Source: Gammaproteobacteria bacterium (GTDB lineage Bacteria; Gemmatimonadota; Gemmatimonadetes; Longimicrobiales; Gaopeijiaceae). Taken from it: 64,000 nucleotides of DNA. Location: contig JAPPHB010000085.1 of assembly GCA_028821195.1 (NCBI GenBank), forward strand, positions 190,580 to 254,579, written 5' to 3'. How positions within the stretch are numbered: the stretch's first letter is position 1; each line of letters opens with the position of its first letter. The notes below the pieces were generated by a model. It searched no databases, was not told where the DNA came from, and was given only the letters and a program-made list of their open reading frames with translations. Below, piece by piece: positions 27,563 to 36,814 of this stretch. The position numbers and the translations under genes were made by a program.

Positions 27563-27580
27563 CCGATCCCACGTCGCGTA

Positions 27581-27609
27581 TTGGCGTATGACCGCCCCGG
27601 GGATATTCT
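27581..27609 (+). promoter_or_regulatory. Candidate sigma-70-type promoter for sdhCAB
   Basis: TTGGCG and TATTCT are separated by 17 bases, each matching four of six consensus positions. They lie about 135 bases upstream of the sdhC start in an otherwise GC-rich gap. The assignment is by eye only and the promoter consensus of this phylum is not established here. Confidence 0.3.
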
Positions 27610-27741
27610 TGTGCAGCCGTGTGCCCCGAACTCCGGCGGGGCCGCCACGGCGAGGCGGAAAGGCACGCCCGGCAACCACGATCTGCAGGCCCGCCCACGA
27701 TCTCACAGAAGCGCCGCACGGGCGCTCCGAGGAGGATAGGA

Positions 27742-28581
27742 ATGGCGTCAGGCACGACCTCGCTTCCGGTCCGGACCCCGGCTTCCCTGCCCGCGCGCAG
27801 TCCCTTCGGGGGCACCATGCGCCGGGACCGATGGTGGCTGCAGCCGCTTGCGGTCTTCACGGGACTCACCGCCTTCGGCATCTACTCCACCTGGGCCGCC
27901 TTCCAGGGCGAGTTCTACACCTTCGGCAACTACCTCTCCCCCTTCTACTCACCCGAACTGCTGGGCGACTCCCACCATGCCTGGCTGGGGCCGTCGCCCG
28001 CCTGGTGGGCGGATTCGTGGCTGGGATGGCTGCGCTGGTCGCCCGCGTTCATGATCCTGTGGGCGCCGCTGGGCTTTCGCTTCACCTGCTACTACTACCG
28101 CGGCGCGTACTACAAGGCCTTCTGGGGCGATCCGCCCTCCTGCACGGTCGGCGAGCCGCGCAAGAGCTACCTGGGCGAGCACTCGTTCCCGCTCATCATG
28201 CAGAACATCCACCGCTACTTCCTCTACGTGGCCGTCATCTTCATCGGCATCCTCTCCTATGACGCCTGGAAGGGGTTCTGGTTCGAGGGCCCGGGCGGGG
28301 GCGAAGCCTTCGGCATCGGCCTGGGGTCGCTGGTGCTGGTTGTCAACGTCGTGCTTCTGGCCGGCTACACCTTCGGATGCCACTCCCTGCGCCACCTGGT
28401 GGGCGGCGGGATGAACAGGCTCTCCGGGCGTCCGCTGCGCCGCGAAGCCCACAGGGGCGTGAGCTGCCTCAACCGGCGCCACATGCTCTGGGCCTGGATG
28501 AGCCTCGTGTGGGTCGGGTTCAGCGACGTCTACGTGCGCCTCTGCTCCATGGGCATCTGGACCGACTGGAGGATCCTCTGA
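27742..28581 (+). CDS. sdhC: Succinate dehydrogenase membrane anchor subunit (five-helix type)
   Basis: A 279-residue integral membrane protein preceded by a GGAGGATAGG ribosome-binding site. Five hydrophobic segments are visible, near residues 30-50, 85-115, 150-175, 190-215 and 245-270. Histidines in QNIHRYFLY and CHSLRHLVGGG could ligate haem. The single-chain, five-helix form joined to sdhA and sdhB resembles the Sdh1-type complex of mycobacteria and some Gemmatimonadota. The stop shares a base with the sdhA start (TGATG). Quinone or haem content is not provable from sequence. Confidence 0.88.
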   Translation: MASGTTSLPVRTPASLPARSPFGGTMRRDRWWLQPLAVFTGLTAFGIYSTWAAFQGEFYTFGNYLSPFYSPELLGDSHHAWLGPSPAWWADSWLGWLRWSPAFMILWAPLGFRFTCYYYRGAYYKAFWGDPPSCTVGEPRKSYLGEHSFPLIMQNIHRYFLYVAVIFIGILSYDAWKGFWFEGPGGGEAFGIGLGSLVLVVNVVLLAGYTFGCHSLRHLVGGGMNRLSGRPLRREAHRGVSCLNRRHMLWAWMSLVWVGFSDVYVRLCSMGIWTDWRIL

Positions 28582-30392
28582 TGGCGGAGTTCGAGCGGCA
28601 CGAACACGACGTCCTGATCGTCGGAGCAGGCGGGGCGGGGCTGAGGGCCGCCATCGAGGCCGCCGCCGCAGGCGCCTCCGTGGGCCTGGTGTGCAAGTCC
28701 CTCCTGGGCAAGGCGCACACCGTCATGGCCGAGGGCGGGGTCGCGGCGGCGCTCGCCAACGTGGACGAGCGCGACAGCTGGGAGGTGCACTTCGCCGACA
28801 CCATGCGCGGCGGCCAGTACCTGAACGACTGGCGCATGGCCGAATTGCACGCGCGGGAGTCCCCCGACCGGGTGCGGGAGCTGGAGGCGTGGGGGGCGCT
28901 CATGGACCGCACTCCGGACGGGCGCATCCTGCAGCGAAACTTCGGCGGCCACGCCTACCCCCGGCTGGCGCACGTGGGCGACCGTACCGGCCTGGAGATG
29001 ATCCGCACCCTGCAGGACCACGGCGTCCACCAGGGCATGGACGTCTTCATGGAGTGCACCGTGACCCGCCTGCTGCTGGAGGGCGGGCGCGTGGCGGGGG
29101 CCTTCGCCTACGACCGCGAGCGGGGCCGCTTCCAGGTCTTCGAAGCGAAGGCGGTGGTGCTCGCCACCGGAGGGATCGGCAAGGCCTACCAGATCACCTC
29201 CAACAGCTGGGAATACACCGGGGACGGGCACGCCCTCGCCTACCACGCGGGGGCCGAGCTGATGGACATGGAGTTCATCCAGTTCCATCCCACGGGCATG
29301 GTGTGGCCCCCGAGCGTGCGCGGCATCCTGGTCACCGAGGGGGTGCGCGGGGAAGGCGGCGTGCTGCGCAATTCCGAGGGGCGTCGATTCATGTTCGACG
29401 ACATCCCGGCCCTCTACAAGGACCAGACGGCCGACTCGCCCGAGGAGGGGTGGCGCTACGTGGTGGGCGACCGCGACGCGCGCCGCCCTCCGGAGCTGCT
29501 CACACGCGACCATGTTGCCCGCTGCATCGTGCGCGAAGTCAAGGAAGGACGCGGAAGCCCCCACGGCGGCGCGTTCCTCGACATCGCGTGGATTTCGGAG
29601 AAGATCCCCGACGCCCCGGCGCACATTCGCCGGAAGCTCCCCGGGATGTACCACCAGTTCAAGGCGCTGGCGGACATCGACATCACGAAGGAGCCCATGG
29701 AGGTCGGACCCACCACGCACTACGTGATGGGCGGCGTGCGCGTGGACGCCGACACGCAGATGTCCAACGTGCCCGGCCTGTTCGCCGCCGGGGAGTGCGC
29801 GGCGGGGCTGCACGGCGCCAACCGCCTGGGCGGCAACTCCCTCTCGGACCTGCTGGTCTTCGGCAAGCGGGCAGGCGAGTACGCGGCCCGTTTCGCAAGC
29901 GAGAACGCCGCCCCCTCGCTCGACCCCGAGCAGGTCGCGGCGGCCGAGCGCCATTCCCTGGCCCCGTTTGCCAACAACGGCGGGGAGGGCCCCTACCAGG
30001 TGCAGGAAGACCTCCAGGAGCTCATGCAGAACCAGGTCGGGATCGTGCGCACCGAGGACGATCTGGCATCCGCTCTCGAGCAGATCGAGGCACTCCAGGA
30101 GCGGGCCGCGAACGTCGCGGTGACCGGCAATCGGGAGTACAACCCCGGCTGGCACACGGCCCTCGATCTCGACTGTCTGCTCACGGTCTCCGAAGCCGCA
30201 ACGCGAGCCGCCATCGGACGCACGGAGAGCCGCGGCGCCCACTCACGCGTCGACTACCCCGCCAAGGATCCGGACTGGGGACGCTACAACCTCGTGTTGT
30301 GGAAGGACGCGGACGGCAACATGAAGAGTCGCAGGGAACCGGTCCGCGAGCTGCCCGGGCGGCTGACCCGAATCATCGAGGAACAGGGATAA
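28581..30392 (+). CDS. sdhA: Succinate dehydrogenase flavoprotein subunit
   Basis: Catalytic subunit oxidising succinate to fumarate, 603 residues. The FAD fold starts VLIVGAGGAGLRAA (11-24), and the covalent-FAD histidine is His46 in KAHTVMAEGG. Further motifs are ATGGIGKAYQITSNS, MEFIQFHPTGMV, TEGVRGEGGVLRN, the active-site TTHYVMGGVRVD and CAAGLHGANRLGGNSLSD. The C-terminal helical domain ends in the usual Arg-rich region around LSRVDYP-like SRVDYPAKDP and RREPVRELPG. It overlaps sdhC at the start and sdhB at the stop (TAATG), so subunits are made in fixed order. Confidence 0.97.
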   Translation: MAEFERHEHDVLIVGAGGAGLRAAIEAAAAGASVGLVCKSLLGKAHTVMAEGGVAAALANVDERDSWEVHFADTMRGGQYLNDWRMAELHARESPDRVRELEAWGALMDRTPDGRILQRNFGGHAYPRLAHVGDRTGLEMIRTLQDHGVHQGMDVFMECTVTRLLLEGGRVAGAFAYDRERGRFQVFEAKAVVLATGGIGKAYQITSNSWEYTGDGHALAYHAGAELMDMEFIQFHPTGMVWPPSVRGILVTEGVRGEGGVLRNSEGRRFMFDDIPALYKDQTADSPEEGWRYVVGDRDARRPPELLTRDHVARCIVREVKEGRGSPHGGAFLDIAWISEKIPDAPAHIRRKLPGMYHQFKALADIDITKEPMEVGPTTHYVMGGVRVDADTQMSNVPGLFAAGECAAGLHGANRLGGNSLSDLLVFGKRAGEYAARFASENAAPSLDPEQVAAAERHSLAPFANNGGEGPYQVQEDLQELMQNQVGIVRTEDDLASALEQIEALQERAANVAVTGNREYNPGWHTALDLDCLLTVSEAATRAAIGRTESRGAHSRVDYPAKDPDWGRYNLVLWKDADGNMKSRREPVRELPGRLTRIIEEQG

Positions 30393-31147
30393 TGGCCGAG
30401 AGCACGTTCAGGGTCTGGAGAGGGGACGGGGAGACCGGGGGATTCCAGGACTATACCATCGAGACCACCACGGGGATGGTGGTGCTCGACGCCGTCCACA
30501 GGATCCAGGCCGAGCAGGCGAACGACCTGGCGGTGCGCTGGAACTGCAAGGCGGGCCGCTGCGGGTCGTGTTCCGCCGAGGTGAACGGCATGCCGAAGCT
30601 CATGTGCATGACCCGGCTGAGCGATCTTCCCATGGACGAGCCGGTCACCATCGAGCCCATGAAGGCCTTCCCGCTGGTGCGCGACCTGGTCACCGACGTC
30701 TCCTGGAACTACCGCGTGAAGGAGAACATCGCCGCCTTCCAGCCCCGCAAGCCCGACAATGAGGACGGCAGCTGGGAGATCTTCCAGGAGGATGTCGACC
30801 GGGTGATGGAATTCCGCAAGTGCATCGAGTGCTTCCTTTGCCAGGACGTATGTCACGTGCTGAGGGACCACCACCTGCACGAGGAGTTCATCGGGCCGCG
30901 CTTCATGGTGCACGTGGCGGCGCTGGAGATGCATCCGCTCGACACCGGGGACCGGCTCGAGACCCTGCGCAAGGACCAGGGCGTGGGCTACTGCAACATC
31001 ACCAAGTGCTGTACCAAGGTGTGTCCCGAGAGCATCACCATCACCGACAACGCCATCATCCCCCTGAAGGAGCGTGTCGTGGACCGGGCGTACGACCCCC
31101 TGGCGAAGCTCCTCCGGGTCGTCCGGAGAAAAGGCACGCCGGCCTGA
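30392..31147 (+). CDS. sdhB: Succinate dehydrogenase iron-sulfur subunit
   Basis: Electron-transfer subunit of 251 residues with three cluster motifs. The [2Fe-2S] ligands are Cys52, Cys57, Cys60 and Cys72 (NCKAGRCGSCSAEVNG). The second cluster has CIECFLCQDVC (Cys144, 147, 150, 154). The third is CNITKCCTKVCPE (Cys201, 206, 207, 211). The start is fixed by the TAATG overlap with sdhA. An earlier in-frame reading back into sdhA has no family similarity. The gene ends 23 bases before the MATE exporter start. Confidence 0.97.
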   Translation: MAESTFRVWRGDGETGGFQDYTIETTTGMVVLDAVHRIQAEQANDLAVRWNCKAGRCGSCSAEVNGMPKLMCMTRLSDLPMDEPVTIEPMKAFPLVRDLVTDVSWNYRVKENIAAFQPRKPDNEDGSWEIFQEDVDRVMEFRKCIECFLCQDVCHVLRDHHLHEEFIGPRFMVHVAALEMHPLDTGDRLETLRKDQGVGYCNITKCCTKVCPESITITDNAIIPLKERVVDRAYDPLAKLLRVVRRKGTPA

Positions 31148-31169
31148 CCCCAGCGGGTCGTTTCGCGAC

Positions 31170-32591
31170 ATGTCCCGGCGGGCCGGCGGACGCCCCTTCG
31201 ACCGGAGCATCGTAGAAGGGCCGGTCCCGCTGGCGGTGTGGATGCTCGCGTGGCCCACCATGCTGCAGAACGTGATCGCCGGCATGCAGGGCGTGGTCGG
31301 CCATGCCATGGTCGGCAACTACGTGGGCTACGCGGGCAATGCCGCCATCGGGGTGTCCTCGCAGATCTACCTCGTCGTCATCACCTTCGTGTCCTCGCTG
31401 TTCACGGGGATGGGCATTCTGGTGGCCCGTTTCGCCGGCGCGGGTGACAGGGACAAGGTCAATCGGACCGTCTACCAGGCCTTCCTCACGGCCGCGGCTC
31501 TGTCCGTAGGCATCGTCGCGCCTCTGGGGTACTTCCTCGCTCCCTCCCTGCTGGGGCTGGTGCGCGCGACCGCGGAAGTCCAGCAGGAGGCGCTCCCCTA
31601 CCTGCGCATCCTTTTCGTCTTCAGCTTCGGCACCATGATGTTCTTCATGGCCGGAGGGGCATTCCGGGCGGCCGGAGACGCGCGAACGCCCCTCCGCCTC
31701 GGCGTGGCCCTGACCCTCCTCAACATCACCTTCAGCGTCATCCTGATTCGCGGCCTGGGGCCCATCCCCTCCTTCGGCACCGCGGGCGCGGCGATGGGCA
31801 GCGTGATCTCCGGAGTGATCGTGAGCGGGTACGTGCTCTGGCTGCTGCTCTCGCACAGGACGGTGGTCTCCTTCGAACGCGGCATGTCCCTGGCGCCGGA
31901 CTGGGCGATCATCCGCCAACTGTTCCGGTTCGGGCTCCCCGCCGGCATCCAGGGCGTGGTCATGAACCTCGGCGGCGTGCTGCTGCTCCGCTTCATCGGA
32001 TCACTCGCCCTGAGCGCGGAAGCGCAGGCCGCCTACGCCGTCGGCTACGTGCAGCTGTTCTCGCTCATTACCTGGACCTCGCTGGGTCTGATGGGTGCTA
32101 CGGGGGCTGTCGTCGGACAGAATCTGGGAGCGGGACATCCGGAACGGGCCGTCAAGGGGGTGCGGGTCGCTTCGCGCATCGGCCTGGGGGTCGCCATCGC
32201 CGTGGGGGCAATATTTCTGCTCGTCCCCGAAGCCCTGCTCTCCGTCTTCGGCATGGAGGATCCCCGGGTGGCCGGCTTGGGAGTCCAGCTGCTGGCCTTC
32301 CTGAGCGTCTCGGGGCTTTTCGTGACCGTCGCGCTTACCTACACGGGCGGACTGCAGGGGAGCGGCGACACGCGGAGTCCGCTGTTCATTTCCATCATCT
32401 CCCAGGTGGTGATTCCGCTCGGCCTGCTGGCGATCCTGCAGCAGATGCGCGGTCTCCAGCCCACCGACGTCTGGACCGCGATTCTGCTGGGACACGCGGC
32501 CCGCTGCATCCTGAGCGTGGCGCGCTATCGCCAGGGAAAGTGGCGCGACATCCGAGTGGACATCGGTCCCTCGCCGGCGCCCCCGCGTTAG
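31170..32591 (+). CDS. MATE family multidrug or cation-coupled exporter
   Basis: A 473-residue integral membrane protein with about twelve hydrophobic helices and the internal two-fold repeat of MATE transporters. Family-like segments are AWPTMLQNVIAGMQGVVGHAMVG near the N-terminus (helix 1-2, read as blocks), GVSSQIYLVVITFVS, ILVARFAGAGD, AGGAFRAAGDARTPL and FRFGLPAGIQGVVMNLGG, plus GQNLGAGHPERA in the second half. The substrate is unknown. It follows sdhB closely but probably is not functionally tied to it. No strong ribosome-binding site precedes the ATG at 31170, so the start is tentative. Confidence 0.9.
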   Translation: MSRRAGGRPFDRSIVEGPVPLAVWMLAWPTMLQNVIAGMQGVVGHAMVGNYVGYAGNAAIGVSSQIYLVVITFVSSLFTGMGILVARFAGAGDRDKVNRTVYQAFLTAAALSVGIVAPLGYFLAPSLLGLVRATAEVQQEALPYLRILFVFSFGTMMFFMAGGAFRAAGDARTPLRLGVALTLLNITFSVILIRGLGPIPSFGTAGAAMGSVISGVIVSGYVLWLLLSHRTVVSFERGMSLAPDWAIIRQLFRFGLPAGIQGVVMNLGGVLLLRFIGSLALSAEAQAAYAVGYVQLFSLITWTSLGLMGATGAVVGQNLGAGHPERAVKGVRVASRIGLGVAIAVGAIFLLVPEALLSVFGMEDPRVAGLGVQLLAFLSVSGLFVTVALTYTGGLQGSGDTRSPLFISIISQVVIPLGLLAILQQMRGLQPTDVWTAILLGHAARCILSVARYRQGKWRDIRVDIGPSPAPPR

Positions 32592-32710
32592 CGTCTCCGG
32601 TGCGCCCGCGCCAGCTTCGGATGGATTCCCGGGCCCGGCCAAGTATCGGAACGCGCCGGATCGGCTCAGGGTATTTCGATCTGTTACGCTTTTCCCCGAC
32701 AGGCTCGCGC

Positions 32711-34003
32711 ATGACTTCCCTCCGGCCAGTCCGACCGGCACCAACCGTCGCACATCCGGGATTCTCGGTTGCGGAGCGGCGCGCGCTCGCGAGATGGGCC
32801 CCCGCGACCTCGTTCGCAGCCCTGTTGTGCGTCCTGACGCTGGTGTCCGCGACCGCGGCAATCGCCCAGGAGCGCGGAACCCTGACCGGCCGGGTGCTTG
32901 AACTGCAGAATTCACGGCCCATCGCCGATGTCGTCGTGCGCCTTCACGACCTCGGCCTCTCCACCGTGACCGACGCGGCCGGAATGTTCCGCTTCGAAGT
33001 CGTCCCCGAGGGGGCGCACATCCTGGTGGTGGAGCATCTGGCGTATGGCGACCAGTCGCGCGAAATCGCGGTGAATCCGGGCGAGGATCTGCGCCTCGAC
33101 GTGCGCCTTGCGCCGCGAACCATCGAACTGGAGCCCCTCGTCGTGGAGGCCGTCACCGAGCTGGAACAGAGGAGGATCTCCACCGGCCATTCCATGAACG
33201 AGGTCGGGCCGGTGCAGCTAAGCGAGGCCGCCCGACGCGGGCTCGCCCTGTCCGACGTGCTCGCGCAGCACCTGCCGGGCCTCAGGGTGCGATCGAGCAG
33301 AACCGGGTCCTGCGTCGAGTATCGCTCCACCTCGGCACAGGGCGGATGCAACGACGTATCGATCTACGTGGACGGAGTCAGGGCGGCGGTGCCGTCGCTG
33401 CTCTACTTCTCGATGCCCCTCGAGGACATCGCGCGCGTGGAGTTGCTGTCGCCCCTGCAGGCTTCGACCCGGTTCGGGATGGCCGCGGGAGGAGGAGCCC
33501 TGCTGGTGGAGACCAAGACGGGTCCGCAGCGCCAGCGCGAGGCCGCGGCCGACAACCTGGTTACCGGCTTCGACTGGTCGCTGGAGGAGGAGCGCTACGG
33601 ATGGGAGAAGGTCTTCGCCAGTTCCTTCGTGGGGAACGCGGTCGGCTTGGCGGTGGGCCTCGGTCTGGCCAACCGATGCCTTGAAATCGATACCGGCCTC
33701 GGGGGCCTCCGCCCGCGCTGCACCGGCATCCTGACGACGGGCACGGGCATCCTGGCGCTGGCGCTGCCCAGCGCGGCCGGAGGCTACTCGGCCGGGTGGG
33801 CCGGCCAGACCGACCGCTCCAAGGGACGCTTTCTCCCTGCCGCGCTTGGAAGCGCCATGGCGGCGACCGCCGGCTACCTCCTGCTCATCGAGGGCAGAAG
33901 CAACGAGTCCGGCGCCGCAGAGACCGCGGGGATCGCCCTGCTGGCAGTCGGCACGCCCCTCATGACGACGGTTGCCGACCGCATCTTCCGCGTGCTGCGC
34001 TGA
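32711..34003 (+). CDS. Exported protein with carboxypeptidase-regulatory-like domain and TonB plug domain, no barrel
   Basis: A 430-residue protein with signal peptide ending near AAIAQERGTLTG (about residue 55). Residues about 55-135 form a CarboxypepD_reg-like domain (GRVLELQNSRPIADVVVRL, GMFRFEVVPEG). Residues about 150-270 look like the plug of a TonB-dependent receptor (LSDVLAQHLPGLRVRS, YVDGVRAA, IARVELLSPLQASTRFG). The usual 22-strand barrel is missing; instead the last 130 residues are hydrophobic helices such as NAVGLAVGLGLA and GTGILALALPS. Function unknown. The frame runs clean to its stop, so it is not an obvious truncation. Confidence 0.8.
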   Translation: MTSLRPVRPAPTVAHPGFSVAERRALARWAPATSFAALLCVLTLVSATAAIAQERGTLTGRVLELQNSRPIADVVVRLHDLGLSTVTDAAGMFRFEVVPEGAHILVVEHLAYGDQSREIAVNPGEDLRLDVRLAPRTIELEPLVVEAVTELEQRRISTGHSMNEVGPVQLSEAARRGLALSDVLAQHLPGLRVRSSRTGSCVEYRSTSAQGGCNDVSIYVDGVRAAVPSLLYFSMPLEDIARVELLSPLQASTRFGMAAGGGALLVETKTGPQRQREAAADNLVTGFDWSLEEERYGWEKVFASSFVGNAVGLAVGLGLANRCLEIDTGLGGLRPRCTGILTTGTGILALALPSAAGGYSAGWAGQTDRSKGRFLPAALGSAMAATAGYLLLIEGRSNESGAAETAGIALLAVGTPLMTTVADRIFRVLR

Positions 34004-34071
34004 GCCGACCTGGAGGGCGGCGCCCCGGTGATGTCCCGGGACGCCTTGCTCTCGTCAATCCAGGCTGACCC

Positions 34072-36705
34072 TTACCACTGCTCGTAGGCGCAGAACGGCA
34101 CCAGCTTCTCCAGCCAGGTGAGGTCCGCCAGCCCCGCCCGAGCCACGAGGGTGCCCCCGAGCCCCGTCCCGAACCCGGTCCAGTCCATGGGCGCGCTGCC
34201 GATGGGGGCCCCGGGAGGCGCATCGGGCGTCACCAGCGGTGCCCACGGCTCGTGGGGCCGCTCCTCGAAGCGCCGGATGTCTCGTGCCAGCAGGACGAAG
34301 TGGGCGGCGTTGTGGTCGTCGCCCATCGACCGGCCCTCGGCCGCGTCCCCGAGCCACCCAAGGTGCTGCGCCGCGACCGCCCTCACCTGGGGCATGGCGG
34401 CCGCGCCGGCGAGGCTCATCAGCCCGTCCGCGACCACCCGGCCGATGGCGCGCCGCACCTCTGCCTCGTAGGGCGAGTCCGCCGCGTTCGGGTCGCCCAC
34501 CGCCGTGAGCGCGCCGATTACGTCGCCAAGGCCCGGCAGCGACCCGTCGAGCGCGTTCTGTTCAAGCAGGCGCGCCGCCCTGCTGGGCTCCAGCACCTCG
34601 CCCACCACGTGGGCGCTCGCGACCACCGCCGGCGACACCGCGTCGAACATCGACCCCGTGTAGCGCGGGAAGAGCTCGCGGGTGCGTCCGTAGCCGGCGG
34701 GCCGGGGCGGCAAATCGTCCAGAACCTTCGCCGGGATGGTCAGTTCGGCCGGCTGCAACGACCGCACCAGCGCGTCCAGCGCCCGCTTCTGCTCATCGGC
34801 CGAGGCCGGCCGCACCGGCTCCAGTCCGTCACCCCGTGTGGCGTAGGTGTAGTGCATCCCGCCCAATACCGAGGCGGCGGCGGTCACCTGGTAGCGATGG
34901 TGCATGTAGAGGGGCACCAGCACCTCCTCCATCTGCGCCATCGGCATGCCCTTGCGGATCACGCGCTCGCCGAAGCGGTCCATGGCCGCGCGCCGCACGT
35001 CGAGCATTCGGTCGAGTTCGGCTCCGGCGTCCGTCCCGTTCGACCACTGGTCGACCCGCGCGTGCGCCGAGGCGTCCTGGCCGGTCAAATAGCGGACATC
35101 CTGCTCCCACGCCTCGTCCAGGATCCGGTTTAGCTCCGCGGTCTCGTCCGTCCCGGGCGGGAAGTCGGAGTATCCGTACCGGATCGCGACCTTGTCCCAC
35201 TCGCCGATGTCGGTGTCGTACACCTCCGAGTAGTCGAACTCGCTGCCGTCCCAGGTGATCAGCGGATGGGGGTAGTCCAACACCGAGATGCGTCCGACGT
35301 CGCTGTCGTAGTAGTTGTGCCCCAGCCCCAGCGTGTGCCCCACCTCGTGGGCCGACAGCTGACGGATGCGCGCCAGCGCCCACTCCGCGATGTCCTGCAC
35401 GTCCTCATCGCCGTTCTCATAAGGCGCCAGCAGCCCCTCGGCGATCATGTAGTCCTGGCGCACCCGCAGCGACCCCAGGGTCACGTTCCCCTTGAGGATC
35501 TCGCCCGTGCGCGGATCGGTGATCGAGCCGCCCGTGCTCCAGCCCCGCGTCGACCGATGCACCCAGTTGATGACGTTGTAGCGCACGTCGTGGCTGCTCA
35601 CGTCTTCGGGCCGGATCTCGACCCGGAAGGCGTCGATGAAGCCGGCCGCCTCGAAGGCCTGGTTCCACCACCGCGCGCCGTCCAGCAATGCGGAGCGGAC
35701 CGGCTCCGGAGTCCCCGGATCCAGATAGTAGACGATGGGCTCCACAGGCTCGCTCATGGCCGCGGTCGGATCGCGCTTCTCGAGGCGATGGCGGCGGATG
35801 AAGCGCCGGGTCATGGGCTCGTCCAGCGCCGCGGAGTAGTCCTGGAAGGACATCCCACCGTAGCCTGAGCGGGAGTCGTGCGCGCGGGGCGTGTATTCGC
35901 CCAGCTCGGGCAGCTGGATGAAGGAATGGTGCATCCGCACCGTAGCCGCGCCCGCGTTGGCGGCGACGTTCCCGACGCCTTCAAAGGCACCGCCTCCGCC
36001 TCCTCCGAAGCGGCCGCCGGCCATCCCTCCGTCCTGGCGCACGAAGGTCAGCGATGCCTCCATCTCGGTGTTCTCGGGGAAGTTCATGACCATCGGCATG
36101 TAGACGGCGCTGCGGCTCTGGTCCAGCCTGTAGGTGCCCGGCCGCAGGCGCCCCGCGAAGCCGGCGATGTCCTGCAGCAGGAAGGGTGTGAAATCGATCA
36201 GCACGCGATCGCCGGTCTGCGCGGCCGCGTCGAAGCCCCATAGCGTCGAAGGCGCGAAGGCGTCCTCCACCGCCTTCCGCTCCGCGGCGTTGTCGCTGGA
36301 CGCGCGGAAGCGATAGTTGGGCTGGATCATCAGCACCTTCGGGCCCACGCGGTGAAAGCGCACCACGCGCGATCCGGCCAGCTGACCCCGGTCGATGCCT
36401 ATGTCGTTCGACCCGAGGCCTGCCCCGATCCCGGAGGCATGCAGCACGTCGGTGTCCCACTGTGCGATCTCCAGCCAGATCCTGCCGCCGGCTTCATCCC
36501 AGTACATGGGCAGGAAACCGTCCATGAGCTCCATCGAGGCGGTTCTGTCTTCGATGGCGGGCAGCGCGTCGTCGCCCTGACGGTTCTGGGCAGCCGCCGT
36601 GCTCGATACCAACGCGGTCGTGAGCAGGGTCAGCGCAAGCGCAATGCCCAGGTCTGTCCACTTCCTTGTCATCGCCGAGATCGGCGTGGTCGTCGCTTGT
36701 CTCAT
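34072..36705 (-). CDS. Exported zinc-dependent metalloprotease (HExxHxxGxxH type)
   Basis: A secreted protein of 877 residues. The ATG at 36705 is chosen because AGGAG lies about eight bases upstream; it is followed by the signal peptide MTRKWTDLGIALALTLL... ending AAAQNRQ. The zinc site is SAHEVGHTLGLGHN near residue 452. It resembles the DUF5117/DUF4953 metalloprotease family of Bacteroidota and relatives, with the N-terminal ELMDGFLPMYWDEAGGRIW block and the downstream YNVINWVHRSTRG. A Gly-rich stretch occurs near residue 250. Its target is unknown; the location should be periplasmic or outer surface. Confidence 0.9.
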   Translation of the reverse strand: MRQATTTPISAMTRKWTDLGIALALTLLTTALVSSTAAAQNRQGDDALPAIEDRTASMELMDGFLPMYWDEAGGRIWLEIAQWDTDVLHASGIGAGLGSNDIGIDRGQLAGSRVVRFHRVGPKVLMIQPNYRFRASSDNAAERKAVEDAFAPSTLWGFDAAAQTGDRVLIDFTPFLLQDIAGFAGRLRPGTYRLDQSRSAVYMPMVMNFPENTEMEASLTFVRQDGGMAGGRFGGGGGGAFEGVGNVAANAGAATVRMHHSFIQLPELGEYTPRAHDSRSGYGGMSFQDYSAALDEPMTRRFIRRHRLEKRDPTAAMSEPVEPIVYYLDPGTPEPVRSALLDGARWWNQAFEAAGFIDAFRVEIRPEDVSSHDVRYNVINWVHRSTRGWSTGGSITDPRTGEILKGNVTLGSLRVRQDYMIAEGLLAPYENGDEDVQDIAEWALARIRQLSAHEVGHTLGLGHNYYDSDVGRISVLDYPHPLITWDGSEFDYSEVYDTDIGEWDKVAIRYGYSDFPPGTDETAELNRILDEAWEQDVRYLTGQDASAHARVDQWSNGTDAGAELDRMLDVRRAAMDRFGERVIRKGMPMAQMEEVLVPLYMHHRYQVTAAASVLGGMHYTYATRGDGLEPVRPASADEQKRALDALVRSLQPAELTIPAKVLDDLPPRPAGYGRTRELFPRYTGSMFDAVSPAVVASAHVVGEVLEPSRAARLLEQNALDGSLPGLGDVIGALTAVGDPNAADSPYEAEVRRAIGRVVADGLMSLAGAAAMPQVRAVAAQHLGWLGDAAEGRSMGDDHNAAHFVLLARDIRRFEERPHEPWAPLVTPDAPPGAPIGSAPMDWTGFGTGLGGTLVARAGLADLTWLEKLVPFCAYEQW

Positions 36706-36814
36706 CCCGATTCTCCTCATGGTTCGGTCTTCCGCAGGGCTTGTTCTCCCTGCAGTACTCTTCTTTGCTTCGGTACTCGTCCCGGCTTCGATGTGCTTCA
36801 TCCTGCCCCGGGGG

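Noticed and set aside
28530-30242. Long minus-strand frame opposite sdhA
   Set aside because: The plus strand encodes an unmistakable SDH flavoprotein; the opposite frame is a shadow.
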